Below the pieces are notes generated by a model. That model was given only the letters and a program-made list of their open reading frames with translations. It searched no databases and had not been told where the DNA came from. A stretch of 64,000 nt of DNA from Acidicapsa dinghuensis (GTDB lineage: Bacteria; Acidobacteriota; Terriglobia; Terriglobales; Acidobacteriaceae). Shown here piece after piece: positions 56,254 to 64,000 of the stretch; position 1 is the first letter of the stretch; each line of letters starts with the position of its first letter. Location of the stretch: positions 62,001 to 126,000 of the forward strand of contig NZ_JAGSYH010000004.1 of the NCBI RefSeq assembly GCF_025685685.1. Reading direction: 5' to 3'. The translations under genes were made by a program, and so were the position numbers.

Positions 56254-56380
56254 TCTTTACCCTTCTCTTCTCTCAACGTTTGAATCCGCCGAGATTTTTG
56301 TTCAAAACTGACCCCATCGATCCCAGATATTTTGATTTTGGTATTTGCTTTCTCCGGAATCTATAGTATCGTGTAGATAT

Positions 56381-56480
56381 TGCAAACTGAAGCGGTAAGA
56401 GTCTCCCGCTTCAGTTTGCAAGTAAGTTGCGTCACTGGCCTCCCGGCACGAACAGCGAAACGTTCGTGCCGTCTTTTTTT
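56381..56480 (+). ncRNA. Candidate small RNA or leader with two stems
   Basis: A perfect 15-bp inverted repeat (56381-56395 with 56406-56420, 10-base loop) is followed 23 bases later by a perfect 10-bp terminator stem. Together they would form a compact, stable RNA of about 100 nt with a terminal T-run. No promoter was clearly recognised upstream (TTGCTT/TAGTAT-like boxes are poorly spaced), so the transcript is inferred. It lies about 170 bases before the gene at 56653 and terminates before it. Confidence 0.45.
56444..56480 (+). terminator. Rho-independent terminator
   Basis: CGGCACGAAC (56444-56453) and GTTCGTGCCG (56462-56471) pair perfectly around an 8-base loop, then TCTTTTTTT. Very strong; it ends the candidate small RNA or a transcript from the left. 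Confidence 0.9.
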
Positions 56481-56652
56481 GATTTGACATCGTTCACGAG
56501 AAACAACCCTGTCTTGCCAATTACATCCATCTCTTTCGTTTCACCATATCTCTCACAATGAGATCCTCGGACAACAGCCTATTGCCGCTCCGTAGCCGTA
56601 GAACTGCCACTATCGAATAACATAATGTCAGGTCTAACCTGCGAGGTGCGGT

Positions 56653-57105
56653 ATGGGAATGGGACGATGGGGTCGTGCAGGACTGGGTATCCTTCTGGCT
56701 GCGGCCGCAGCAATCAGCTACGCGCAATGGACAAATCCCGCCGATGACATCCCCGCCTATCACCCATCGGCTCCACTGAAGGTTTCAGCGCTTCCTCCGA
56801 TCCTGAGCGGAGCAAAACTGACGGGGCCGAACTTCCGATATCCCTGGCAGGTTCATGTTTATCAGGATGCTGCGAAGGTTTCGTCCGTGCTCTACCAGCT
56901 GCCGTGTAACTGCCGCTGTGATCGCGCACTCGGCCATACCAGTTTGCGCAGCTGTTTCGAAGGTTTGCATGGAGCGGAATGTTCCACCTGCGCAGCGGAG
57001 GGCTTCTTCGCCTACCAGCAGACCAAGCTGGGTAAAACGCCTGCACAGATTCGTGCGGCAATCGCCCGTCACGAATACGAATCGATTCAGCTCGAAAATC
57101 AGTAG
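56653..57105 (+). CDS. CYCXC-like secreted protein
   Basis: The 150-residue product has an N-terminal hydrophobic segment (GLGILLAAAAAISYAQ, signal or anchor). It also has a Cys-rich block YQLPCNCRCDRALGH...CFEGLHGAECSTCAAEG, equivalent to the PCYCGC-motif family of unknown function. Here the core is PCNCRC. The end is helical (TPAQIRAAIARHEYESIQL). The Cys residues suggest metal binding or disulfides outside the membrane. ATG 56653 or 56659; no clear ribosome site. Confidence 0.75.
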   Translation: MGMGRWGRAGLGILLAAAAAISYAQWTNPADDIPAYHPSAPLKVSALPPILSGAKLTGPNFRYPWQVHVYQDAAKVSSVLYQLPCNCRCDRALGHTSLRSCFEGLHGAECSTCAAEGFFAYQQTKLGKTPAQIRAAIARHEYESIQLENQ

Positions 57106-57215
57106 TCGCGACCGATTTCCCTTTTCAGGCGCTTCTGCGTCATCATCCGATTCGGCGTACAATGAAGGTAGCGAAGGTCCAGCGGAATGATTGACTTCAT
57201 TCCGCTCCATCCAAT

Positions 57216-57565
57216 GGGGGCGTCACGGTTTCGACGGGATTGATAGCAGAAGAGAGGCATGCCGGGGTGTGGGCACCCGTAATCGCCTGCAAAACAACAA
57301 TTGCCAACAACAATCTGGCACTTGCTGCTTAATTAACTAAGCAGCCGTCTTCCTCAGCTTCGCCTGTGGGCTGAGAGCGGACGTCGCACAGCAGGCTGGT
57401 TGCCGGCGCTCGGTCCGTGTGTCGGCAATAAGATCATCGGACTAGTTTCCAGCGTTTCTTGTCCGTTCTAAGCGCGGGGAGCGAAACTTCGGAATAGGAC
57501 TGAGCATGGAGTCTCTCTGCTGACTACAATTTCGGACGCGGGTTCGACTCCCGCCGCCTCCACCA
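57216..57565 (+). ncRNA. ssrA: tmRNA
   Basis: Transfer-messenger RNA of 350 nt. The 5' end GGGGGCG (57216-57222) pairs with CGCCTCC (G-T wobble) before the 3' ACCA (CCA at 57563-57565). The T-arm reads GGTTCGACTCCCGCC. The tag frame GCC-AAC-AAC-AAT-CTG-GCA-CTT-GCT-GCT-TAA (57303 on) gives ANNNLALAA, a typical proteolysis tag. It rescues stalled ribosomes. Resume codon lies 88 nt from the 5' end, as expected. It is the probable attachment site of the following integrase. Confidence 0.97.
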
Positions 57566-57570
57566 TATCT

Positions 57571-57593
57571 AAGCTGCTTATTTTCAGCAGCTT
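57571..57593 (+). terminator. Hairpin after tmRNA
   Basis: AAGCTGCT (57571-57578) and AGCAGCTT (57586-57593) pair perfectly around TATTTTC; the following bases are TGTAAATT, so the T-run is weak. It lies 6 bases after the CCA and probably ends or trims the tmRNA transcript. Confidence 0.5.
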
Positions 57594-57622
57594 GTAAATT
57601 CAGACGGAAAAACTCAGGCCAA

Positions 57623-57644
57623 ACTGTACAGTCACTGTACAGTC
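57623..57644. repeat. Two tandem palindromic 11-bp repeats
   Basis: ACTGTACAGTC occurs twice back to back (57623-57633, 57634-57644); ACTGTACAGT is itself a perfect palindrome. The pair lies between ssrA and the integrase. Such arrays are expected as recombinase arm sites or repressor operators. See findings. Confidence 0.85.
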
Positions 57645-57706
57645 GCGCTCCAGAGTTTGCCCCAATTTGGCGATTCGAGCAGAATCTCGCTGAAGTCGGG
57701 GTGCTC

Positions 57707-59023
57707 ATGCTTTCCGTCTATACCCGCCACCATCCAGACTGTAAGAACGCCGGCGACAAAACGTGGCGCCGTTGTAGCTGCCCCAAGTGGATCTGGGGAT
57801 CGCTCAACGGCCAGTTCCTTCGCCAGAGCGCCAAGACCCCTCGCTGGGAGGAGGCCGAGGAACTTCGACGGCAACTAAGCGAGGGATTGCTACCGGCGAC
57901 TCGTCCGGCCGCAACACTGGATCTATCCGTCAACGCGCCGGTTCCGCATCGTGACAGCTCAAATTCCGAGCGACCCCACAAGCCAAGGGTTACGGTAGAG
58001 AAGGCCGTCGAGGCCTACCTGGCCGATGCAACGAGTCGCGGCGTCGCGCCGGCCACGCACACCAAACTGACGACGATCTTCCGAAAGCAGTTTCTCTCCT
58101 GGACGCAATCGCAGGGGTTTGCCTACCTCGATGAGATCGATCTTGACGCTCTCCTGAACTTTCGCAGCTCCTGGAGTGATGCCGCCCTGGCAAAACAGAA
58201 GAAACAGAGCCGATTGATCGGTTTCTTCTGGACCTGTGTGCGCCGCCGGTATCTTCAGGAAAACCCGGCTCTCGGATTGGGCAAGATCAAGGTTGTCCAA
58301 ATTCCCACGGACTACTTCCCGCCGGACGAATTCGAACGCATCATCGACGCCACCTACCGCGTGTGTGACAATCGGGGCGGGTTTATCGATACCGATTCGA
58401 ATCGCACACGGCTCCGCACGATGACGCTGTTAATGCGCTGGAGCGGGTTGCGCATCCGCGACGCGATTACCCTCGAACGGCATCGCCTTCACGGCGACAG
58501 CCTTCTCCTCTATCAGGCAAAGACCGGGACACCGGTGTATGTTCCCCTCCCTCCCTTCGTCGTCGAAGCTCTCGAGAATCTGCCGGCCGGTCCGAAACCC
58601 AATCTCCGCTACTTCTTCTGGAGCGGCAATGGGGATCCCAAGAGCGCGGTCGCCAATTGGCAGAGAAGCTATCGTCGTCTTTTCAAGCTGACTGATATCA
58701 GAACCGCGGACGGCGAGATCAAGCGCTGCCACCCGCACATGTTCCGCGACACCTTCGCGGTCGAGATGCTGCTCGCGGGTGTCCCCATCGATCAGGTCTC
58801 GCTGTTGCTTGGCCATGCTTCTGTGAAGATCACCGAGAAGAGCTATTCCCCGTTCGTGAAGGCCAGGCAGGTCCAACTGCAGGAAAGCGTCCGTAACGCA
58901 TGGAAACTGGGTCAGCACACGGGGCGCGGTCCAGAGAACAGTCCGTCTGCGTCTTCGGCTTCGGACAAGAAGCGCGCAGGTCTGCAACTGATTCACACGC
59001 GAAAGAAAACAGGAACTGGCTAG
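57707..59023 (+). CDS. Tyrosine recombinase/integrase
   Basis: The 438-residue product has the catalytic set of phage-type integrases: R249 in WSGLRIRDA, K in the QAKTGTPVYV hairpin, H344 and R347 (HPHMFRDTFA), H370 (LLGHASVKIT) and Tyr380 (KSYSPF). An N-terminal zinc-like patch (HHPDCKNAGDKTWRRCSCPKW) and a SAM-like core-binding domain (VEKAVEAYLADATSRG) precede it. It starts 141 bases after the end of ssrA; tmRNA ends are classic integration targets for this family. ATG 57707 or GTG 57701. Confidence 0.95.
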   Translation: MLSVYTRHHPDCKNAGDKTWRRCSCPKWIWGSLNGQFLRQSAKTPRWEEAEELRRQLSEGLLPATRPAATLDLSVNAPVPHRDSSNSERPHKPRVTVEKAVEAYLADATSRGVAPATHTKLTTIFRKQFLSWTQSQGFAYLDEIDLDALLNFRSSWSDAALAKQKKQSRLIGFFWTCVRRRYLQENPALGLGKIKVVQIPTDYFPPDEFERIIDATYRVCDNRGGFIDTDSNRTRLRTMTLLMRWSGLRIRDAITLERHRLHGDSLLLYQAKTGTPVYVPLPPFVVEALENLPAGPKPNLRYFFWSGNGDPKSAVANWQRSYRRLFKLTDIRTADGEIKRCHPHMFRDTFAVEMLLAGVPIDQVSLLLGHASVKITEKSYSPFVKARQVQLQESVRNAWKLGQHTGRGPENSPSASSASDKKRAGLQLIHTRKKTGTG

Positions 59024-59693
59024 TCGTTATTGGAGTTGCAGGCCGGAATATCGGCCAATGTGCACTTGGACCCTGGCATGTACTTCATCCCAATTCTTGT
59101 CCAATATTTGAAAAACCACTTCCCTGCGTGCCCGTTCACCACCGACATACGAATCCAGAAGCGAAGCAACATCGACTCGATTTGATCTGGTATGACGCCT
59201 TCAAGTGCGCAATGGGAGATTGCACTCTGGAGGTCATCGATCGTCAGAATTTCTTCTGACTCCTCCTCGTCGAGCAAATCAGGCAATTTGCCAAGCCACG
59301 TGCTCGGCTCTGCTCGAGCGGCTTCGATCCTCGCAATCCGCTTCTCGATCGTGGTGCTCCACCCCCGGTCGGGCAGAGTTTCACAGATCTCATACAACAG
59401 CATTGGAATCGCAACAGCATTGGAATCGCCCCGATATCAATTCCGTCAAAGTGCTCATGGTCTGTAGGGTCGGTGGCAGTCTCCGGGCTAAGCCGGTGCC
59501 GCAAGACGTAATCCAGCGAGGCCTCCGAGAAGAGTTCTTCGACAGCGAAGGAACTGAGTCCCTGATCGTGCGCGCAGAGCACAGCGATCGCAAATTCGGA
59601 TGCCGCAAAACGTTTCTTCTACGCGAGGTCTGTGCGTCCGGTGTCCTGGAGCAAGGTAAAGCAGAGATCAATGTTTTTACTGTCGCTCTCCAC
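59020..59693 (-). pseudogene. Hypothetical element gene with stop and 17-bp duplication
   Basis: Read from GTG 59693, an unbroken protein pattern can be followed to 59020, but two lesions interrupt it. An in-frame TAG lies at 59619-59621 (residue 25), and a perfect tandem duplication of 17 bases (59395-59411 and 59412-59428) shifts the frame. Removing one copy joins IDIGAIPMLL to YEICETLPDRGW without a gap. Restored, it would be about 220 residues, acidic and helical (KLPDLLDEEESEEILTIDDLQ), and end at TAG overlapping the integrase stop. No domain is recognised. It lies next to a 93-residue gene on the same strand. Confidence 0.7.
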
Positions 59694-59702
59694 GCTCCTT
59701 CT

Positions 59703-59984
59703 CTACTCACGAAGTGCCCGATTCCATTCCCGGAACGCTTTGGAGGTCCACAGATCCCGATTTTCGTTGGTGACTAGGTTGCCTGTCTTCTCGAAGGCGT
59801 AAATGAAATCAGGGCTTACCCGTTCCTGACGAAGCCTTCTGACCATTTCTTTGCGTGCGATATTCTCCCGGGAATCGCCGATCGACTCGGATTCGGTAGC
59901 GGCGAATGAAGCGGACGCAGACAACTTCGCTTCGCGTGAAGCATTTGAATTGACGCAGTTCCGTTCGCCGCTCGGCTTCATCAT
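59703..59984 (-). CDS. Small hypothetical protein of the element
   Basis: The 93-residue product is charged and helical (ENIARKEMVRRLRQERVSPDF, SKAFREWNRALRE), without a signal or a known domain. ATG 59984 or 59981. Its stop lies 9 bases before the GTG of the downstream broken gene, so they form one transcription unit. No clear ribosome site. Confidence 0.55.
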   Translation of the reverse strand: MMKPSGERNCVNSNASREAKLSASASFAATESESIGDSRENIARKEMVRRLRQERVSPDFIYAFEKTGNLVTNENRDLWTSKAFREWNRALRE

Positions 59985-60172
59985 GGAGCACCATTTTACG
60001 TCGGTCGATTCCCTTCTTTCACGCCGCTGGGCCGTTGAAGCGTAAACGCTGTTTGACCGAATGCGAGACCCACGCTAAATCTGAGCCGCTGAAGCTTACA
60101 GCTCGTGATCCGTTCAGGCGCATCGGGCGGTGTTCCCTATGCGGCGCAAATCCTGATTCTGAGAGGTGATTC

Positions 60173-60448
60173 ATGGAATCCACACAACAGCAGATGAATG
60201 TTCCGATAACTCCCGAACGATCGCAGAATGGCTTCGCCCCAACGGCTTTGGAACGCCATTACAGCGTTTCCGAGCTTTCTAAGCTCTGGTTCTTCAGTGA
60301 GAACACCATTCGACGGCTGTTCAGCCGGGAGCCGGGAGTCATCAAGATTACCCGTCAGGCTACCAGGGTGAAAAGGGGCTACACGTCTTTGAGGATTCCT
60401 GAACGAATTGCTCAGCGGGTGCACCAGCGATTGCAGGGACTCTCCTGA
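60173..60448 (+). CDS. Small helix-turn-helix DNA-binding protein
   Basis: The 91-residue product has an HTH-like segment YSVSELSKLWFFSENTIRRLFSREPGVI and a basic/beta end (YTSLRIPERIAQRVHQRL). It resembles MerR/AlpA-type excisionase or a small transcriptional regulator. GAGAGGTG lies 4 bases before the ATG. In an integrated element such a protein could direct excision or regulate the transfer genes. Strand matches the integrase. Confidence 0.75.
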   Translation: MESTQQQMNVPITPERSQNGFAPTALERHYSVSELSKLWFFSENTIRRLFSREPGVIKITRQATRVKRGYTSLRIPERIAQRVHQRLQGLS

Positions 60449-60630
60449 AGCCTTCGCAGAAACCCACGGCTCGCGCCCCGGGGTCGAAAGTTTCAATTGG
60501 GCACGAGATAGATTTGACTCATTTCCGGATTCGCCTCATGCTGCAGCGGCACGGTCGGACGAATGACGGGAGCGAGAAGGGCAACCGGAAACACTGTCCT
60601 CGCCACCTTCGAATCTCAGGGAGCACTCCA

Positions 60631-61551
60631 ATGTTTGATTCGATTGAACAGTTATCCCGCGAGCTCGCTGCGACCGGGTACTTCATTGACCGGGTCATGA
60701 TCCAGGTCATCTTTCTCGCCGCCAAGCTTCAGAAGCCGCTTCTGCTCGAAGGGCCAGCCGGCAGTGGGAAAACGCAACTCGCCGTTTCAGTGGCAGCGGC
60801 GGCAGGCACACACGTCGAGCGGCTCCAGTGTTACCGCGGTGTAACCGAGGACAAAGCGATCGGCAGGTTCGACGAGAGCCTGCAGCGACTTTACATGGAG
60901 TTCTCAAAAGGCGAGCACGATGACTGGCAGACCGTCCAAGCGAACCTCAAAGGGCGGGACTTCTTTCGACCTGGCCCACTGATGCGTGCGCTCGAATGCG
61001 ACCGGCCGTGCGTGCTGCTGATTGACGAGTTGGACAAGGTTGACGACGGGTTTGAAGCAATGTTGTTAGAAATCCTCTCTGCCTGGCAGCTCTCGATTCC
61101 TGAGTTCGGTACGGTCCAAGCCAGGACCATTCCCTTCGTTGTGCTTACCAGCAATGAGGAACGCAGGCTGGGCGATCCGATCCGGAGACGCAGTCTCTAT
61201 GTCCGCGTCGAGCATCCGACACCGGAGCGTGAAGCCGGGATCATCGCCAGCCGTACCCCGCAGGCCAATGAGGAGTTTCACCGTGAGATGGCGGGGATTG
61301 CACTTTCCTTCAGGAATTACTCGCTCGAGAAGCCGCCGTCGGTGTCAGAGATGATCGACTTCGCCAACGCGCTGCAACTCCTCGGGACCGACCACGTAAC
61401 GGCGGAGCACCGCGATGTGCTGCTTCCTTTTTTGGCGAAGACCGAGAAGGACCGTCGGCATCTCCTGTTGCGGGAGGGGTTCAAGAGCCTACTCGACGAC
61501 GGAGCCAGGTTCGCGCAGAATCTCGCACTCCGGGGAGGAACAGCGTCATGA
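60631..61551 (+). CDS. MoxR-like AAA ATPase
   Basis: The 306-residue ATPase has Walker A LEGPAGSGKTQ, Walker B VLLIDELDKVDD, Arg finger region RRRSLYVRVEHPTPERE and C-terminal helices. The pattern is MoxR/AAA-5. MoxR proteins act with VWA-domain partners as chaperones; none is seen here. ATG 60631 is used, preceded by AGGGAG; the frame start at 60514 adds a non-conserved stretch. Its TGA overlaps the transglycosylase ATG by 4 bases. Confidence 0.85.
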   Translation: MFDSIEQLSRELAATGYFIDRVMIQVIFLAAKLQKPLLLEGPAGSGKTQLAVSVAAAAGTHVERLQCYRGVTEDKAIGRFDESLQRLYMEFSKGEHDDWQTVQANLKGRDFFRPGPLMRALECDRPCVLLIDELDKVDDGFEAMLLEILSAWQLSIPEFGTVQARTIPFVVLTSNEERRLGDPIRRRSLYVRVEHPTPEREAGIIASRTPQANEEFHREMAGIALSFRNYSLEKPPSVSEMIDFANALQLLGTDHVTAEHRDVLLPFLAKTEKDRRHLLLREGFKSLLDDGARFAQNLALRGGTAS

Positions 61552-62027
61552 CTCGGTGCGTGCTCCTGCTACTGGTATTTCCGAGTCTCGCCTTTGGACA
61601 GACGGATCCTGCACGAGCAGTGCGGATCGTAAGGCAGTATGCTGCGCACTATCGTGTGCCACCTGAGTTGATCGCAGCGTTCATCGACGTCGAATCGCGT
61701 TGGAACCCGAGGGCGGTCTCCGCCAAGGGGGCGATGGGACTGATGCAACTGATGCCAGCAACCGCGAAGCGATTTGGCGCTTTTCAGCCATTCGATGTGG
61801 AACAGAACATTGCCGCGGGCACCCGCTACGTGACGGCGTTGATGTGGGAGTTCCACGGGGATCTGCGCCTAGTCGCCGCGGCCTATTACGCCGGCGAGCG
61901 CAATATTGCACGAAACCAACTGGATTATCGCAACCCGGATGTTGTTGCCTACGTGCAAGCGGTGCAAAGGCAGTACATGCTTCGCAGGTATCAGGCCGCA
62001 AGGCCGTCGAGGAGGTCAACCCCATGA
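61548..62027 (+). CDS. VirB1-like lytic transglycosylase
   Basis: The 159-residue product has a signal peptide (LLLLVFPSLAFGQ) and a soluble lytic transglycosylase domain: catalytic Glu in FIDVESRWNP, GAMGLMQLMPATA and AAYYAGERNI. It opens peptidoglycan for assembly of a type IV secretion channel or pilus. The ATGA overlap with the preceding gene shows coupling; the next gene starts inside its stop (ATGA). Confidence 0.9.
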   Translation: MTRCVLLLLVFPSLAFGQTDPARAVRIVRQYAAHYRVPPELIAAFIDVESRWNPRAVSAKGAMGLMQLMPATAKRFGAFQPFDVEQNIAAGTRYVTALMWEFHGDLRLVAAAYYAGERNIARNQLDYRNPDVVAYVQAVQRQYMLRRYQAARPSRRSTP

Positions 62028-62980
62028 AACTTCGCTGGCTCATCCCTGTCGCAGTCCTGCTTCCGCTTCGTCTCAGCGCGAGTGACGCACGAGTTGGTGC
62101 GCGTGTCGCCACGGTCACGATCAATCCGAGGGAAGTCACGGTCCTTCATCTCAGGCCAGAGTTTGAATCGACTATCCGCATGCCGGAAGAAATCACATCC
62201 GTAATTCTCGGCAGTCCGGGTGAGTTCAAGGCAGAACATAACGAAGGCGAGCCCGAGTATGTCTACGTCAAGCCGATCGTCAAAGAGCCTGTGCAGTCGA
62301 ACCTCCTCATCGCAACCAAATCAGGGCAGCATGTGACGCTTGAACTGATCAGCGATGGTGCGAGTGCGCCGAACCCAACGCAGCCGGTAGATTTCCTGAT
62401 CGAATACAGAACGGCGCGGAGCTTTCTCATATCCGCCGATTCTGAATCCCTGGCAATGCGGAGCGCCCCTACCAAAGAAATAGAGCTTGGCGTGAGTAGC
62501 GGGACCACCGATTTGCGTTCGGCGCCGCTGTCGAGCCTGGACGAGGTGTTCAAGCTACAGGAGAGCGTGAACGCTCCGAAGTGGACGAAGTGGGAGGACA
62601 AGCAAATCGAGACATCGATTGGCGATATGCGGCAGTTGAGCAATCGGACCATGATCTCGTACTCCATCCTGAACAACTCGAATGAGCCTATCGAGATTGT
62701 CCCTCCGCAAATTCAGATCACAGGTCGCAAGGCCACCAAGAAGAAAAAGAAGGAGGGGAAAGGCATTATCTCGAACCAACTGGAAATCCGGGACTACAGG
62801 TTGAGTACAACGCGCCTTGAGCCGGGAGAACGCGCCGATGGCGTAGTCGTCTTTGATCGGCCGAACTTCAAGGAATCGACCGAAAAGCTGTTTCTGCAGA
62901 TTGCCCAAGCGGATCAGGTGGATCATCCGATCTTGATCCATCTTCCGTTCACTCCACCCATATCCGGCGATGGCAAGTAG
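62024..62980 (+). CDS. VirB9/TrbG-like T4SS protein
   Basis: The 318-residue product starts at ATG 62024, after GGAGG, with a signal peptide (LRWLIPVAVLLPLRLSA). A beta-rich domain follows, VTVLHLRPEFESTIRMPEEI and YVYVKPIVKEPVQSNLLIATKSGQHVTLEL split, as in VirB9/TrbG, where it contributes to the outer ring of the channel. A long basic linker (GRKATKKKKKEGKG) and a second beta-rich part follow. The overlap with the transglycosylase is 4 bases (ATGA). The assignment rests on the pattern and the neighbours. Confidence 0.75.
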   Translation: MKLRWLIPVAVLLPLRLSASDARVGARVATVTINPREVTVLHLRPEFESTIRMPEEITSVILGSPGEFKAEHNEGEPEYVYVKPIVKEPVQSNLLIATKSGQHVTLELISDGASAPNPTQPVDFLIEYRTARSFLISADSESLAMRSAPTKEIELGVSSGTTDLRSAPLSSLDEVFKLQESVNAPKWTKWEDKQIETSIGDMRQLSNRTMISYSILNNSNEPIEIVPPQIQITGRKATKKKKKEGKGIISNQLEIRDYRLSTTRLEPGERADGVVVFDRPNFKESTEKLFLQIAQADQVDHPILIHLPFTPPISGDGK

Positions 62981-62997
62981 AAGGGAGCCCAAGGTTA

Positions 62998-64000
62998 TGA
63001 ACGCCAATGAGAACAACAGGAATGGAAACGGGAGCATAAACGCTGCTCCTGTCGCAGAATCGCCAGAGCCGGCGGTTTCGCAAGGACGGATTCGCGCGCC
63101 CGAGCCTGTCGATGGTGCGGAGAAAGCGGAAACCGTCACCCGGTTTGCAACGCGCACCGCCATCAAGGGATCTGAAGGAATCAGCAAGGGCAAACTGATA
63201 CTCCTTGGAGGCGGACTTGCGGCTGCGGTTCTCTTCTTTGTTTTCGCGGCAATCGTTGGCAAGTCACCCAAGAAACTCGCGGCAGTCAAGCAGCCTTCAC
63301 TGCAGGTCAAACAAGAGCAGTCGCCGCCATCCAAAGGGAGTGTGACACCCCTCATGGATACTGTGCACACGCCAGCGCCGGACAACAGCAGTGGGCAGCT
63401 CGGTCCAGGGGATATTCGTCGGACACGAACACTGGACAATAGCTCAGGTTTGAAGCCGTTTGCCGGCAAGCCTGCTGTTGCCAGCTCACTGGGAAATGTG
63501 CCCTCTTTCGCAGACACGCAACAGAAGTGGGAAGATCCGGCGCCGTATGGCGGAACTCCCAACGCAGAAACGCCACAAGCGCAACAGAACACCCTCAAGG
63601 AGCCGTCTCTGGTCTTTGTGCGAAGTGTGGCGCAAAGCCCGGCGTTGGCTGCACAGAAGCTCAATACCGGCGAGGATGGTACTCCTCGCTTGGAACTGAC
63701 ACCGGGTACGCGCATTCAGGCGAAGCTTGAGACGCAGATATCGAGCGCTGTGCTGGCCCCTGTCGTAGCCGTAGTCGAATACACCTACGCGATCGGCGAC
63801 AGAATTATCGTCCCTGCGGGCGCACGCGTGTACGGTCAGCTCCAGCAGGCCGACCGAAGCGGACTGGTGAGCGTGAAGTTCGACGAGATCGAACTTCTCG
63901 ATGGAGCCCGGGAGAAGATCGACGCAGTCGGCACTGGGCTGGACCTCGGACCCATCAAAGGAAGCGTGTACGGCAAGAACACGGGTAAGAACTTCCTGGT
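62998..64000 (+). CDS. VirB10/TrbI-like T4SS protein, partial
   Basis: An open frame runs from ATG 62998 (AAGGGAG upstream) to the right edge, 334 codons. N-terminal cytoplasmic region (about 1-65), one hydrophobic helix (LILLGGGLAAAVLFFVFAAIV), then a Pro/Gln-rich periplasmic linker. The VirB10/TrbI core follows: LTPGTRIQAKLETQISSAV, VEYTYAIGDRIIVPAGARVYG and SVKFDEIELLDG. It spans both membranes as the sensor and gate of the type IV channel. The end is cut by the window. Confidence 0.9.

Larger units (their letters stand above)
56254..56652. other. Intergenic region with two strong hairpins
   Basis: These 399 bases contain no gene. They hold the hairpin pair at 56381-56480 (see separate entries) and the upstream region of the Cys-motif gene. 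No frame longer than 60 codons looks coding. Confidence 0.6.

Noticed and set aside
57290..57337. Alternative tmRNA tag frame starting at GCA 57289
   Set aside because: That frame gives a tag ending in HLLLN instead of the typical LALAA end; the GCC frame fits known tags and spacing.
59390..59710. Minus-strand frame of 106 codons (GTG 59710)
   Set aside because: It is out of frame with the coherent protein pattern and arises from the duplication region; kept as part of the pseudogene analysis only.

Overview
The window looks like a chromosomal segment of an acidobacterium of the Terriglobia type. The evidence is a PadR regulator beside a row of ADOP-type (MacB/FtsX) permeases, very large FG-GAP secreted proteins with an Acidobacteria-style C-terminal anchor, proteins with a PCYCGC-like motif, a moderately high GC content, and the acidobacterial wording of many housekeeping proteins. 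The genus assignment is an inference from remembered family features; no search was run.

Layout. 1-4.5 kb: a partial membrane-anchored protein, then lysine/diaminopimelate genes dapA and dapD flanking two paralogous small genes of unknown function. 4.5-15.5 kb: a promoter, padR and three co-directional ADOP permeases, facing a fourth convergent one. 15.5-18.3 kb: three TadE/TadG-like pseudopilin genes. 18.5-24.7 kb: RNase J, an NTF2-like secreted protein, a threonine dehydratase-like PLP enzyme, a VapBC toxin-antitoxin pair, an SH3/TPR envelope protein and UppP. 24.9-30.7 kb: FtsK, a secreted beta-propeller and two response regulators (REC-HPt and NarL type). 30.7-37.2 kb: a DUF3037/HipA-like kinase pair, three oxidoreductases, a frameshifted SEC-C gene and a DrrAB-type ABC exporter. 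37.2-43.2 kb: a secreted trypsin-fold lipoprotein, small conserved proteins, moaA and a GAF-GGDEF cyclase. 43.2-47.4 kb: the conserved operon phoH-ybeY-corC-like-era. 47.8-57.1 kb: a 1127-residue FG-GAP protein, rpsT with a visible promoter and terminator, glmU, an HD-GYP response regulator, a pterin dehydratase, a candidate small RNA or tandem hairpin, and a Cys-motif protein.

57.2-64 kb: a complete tmRNA gene (ssrA) immediately followed by a tyrosine recombinase. This is the classic entry point of an integrative element. Behind it lie a pseudogene with two visible lesions, a small hypothetical gene, a small HTH protein, and a tightly overlapping run of a MoxR-like AAA ATPase, a VirB1-like transglycosylase, a VirB9/TrbG-like protein and the start of a VirB10/TrbI-like protein. 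The most economical reading is the left end of an integrative and conjugative element inserted in ssrA; its right end lies outside the window.

The items most worth a second look are this element and the tandem palindromic repeats before its integrase, the 17-bp duplication that breaks a cargo gene, the SEC-C gene whose reading frame shifts at a TTT-TAA site, the paralogous pair inside the dap region, the stacked perfect hairpins at 56.4 kb, and the kinase/DUF3037 pair.
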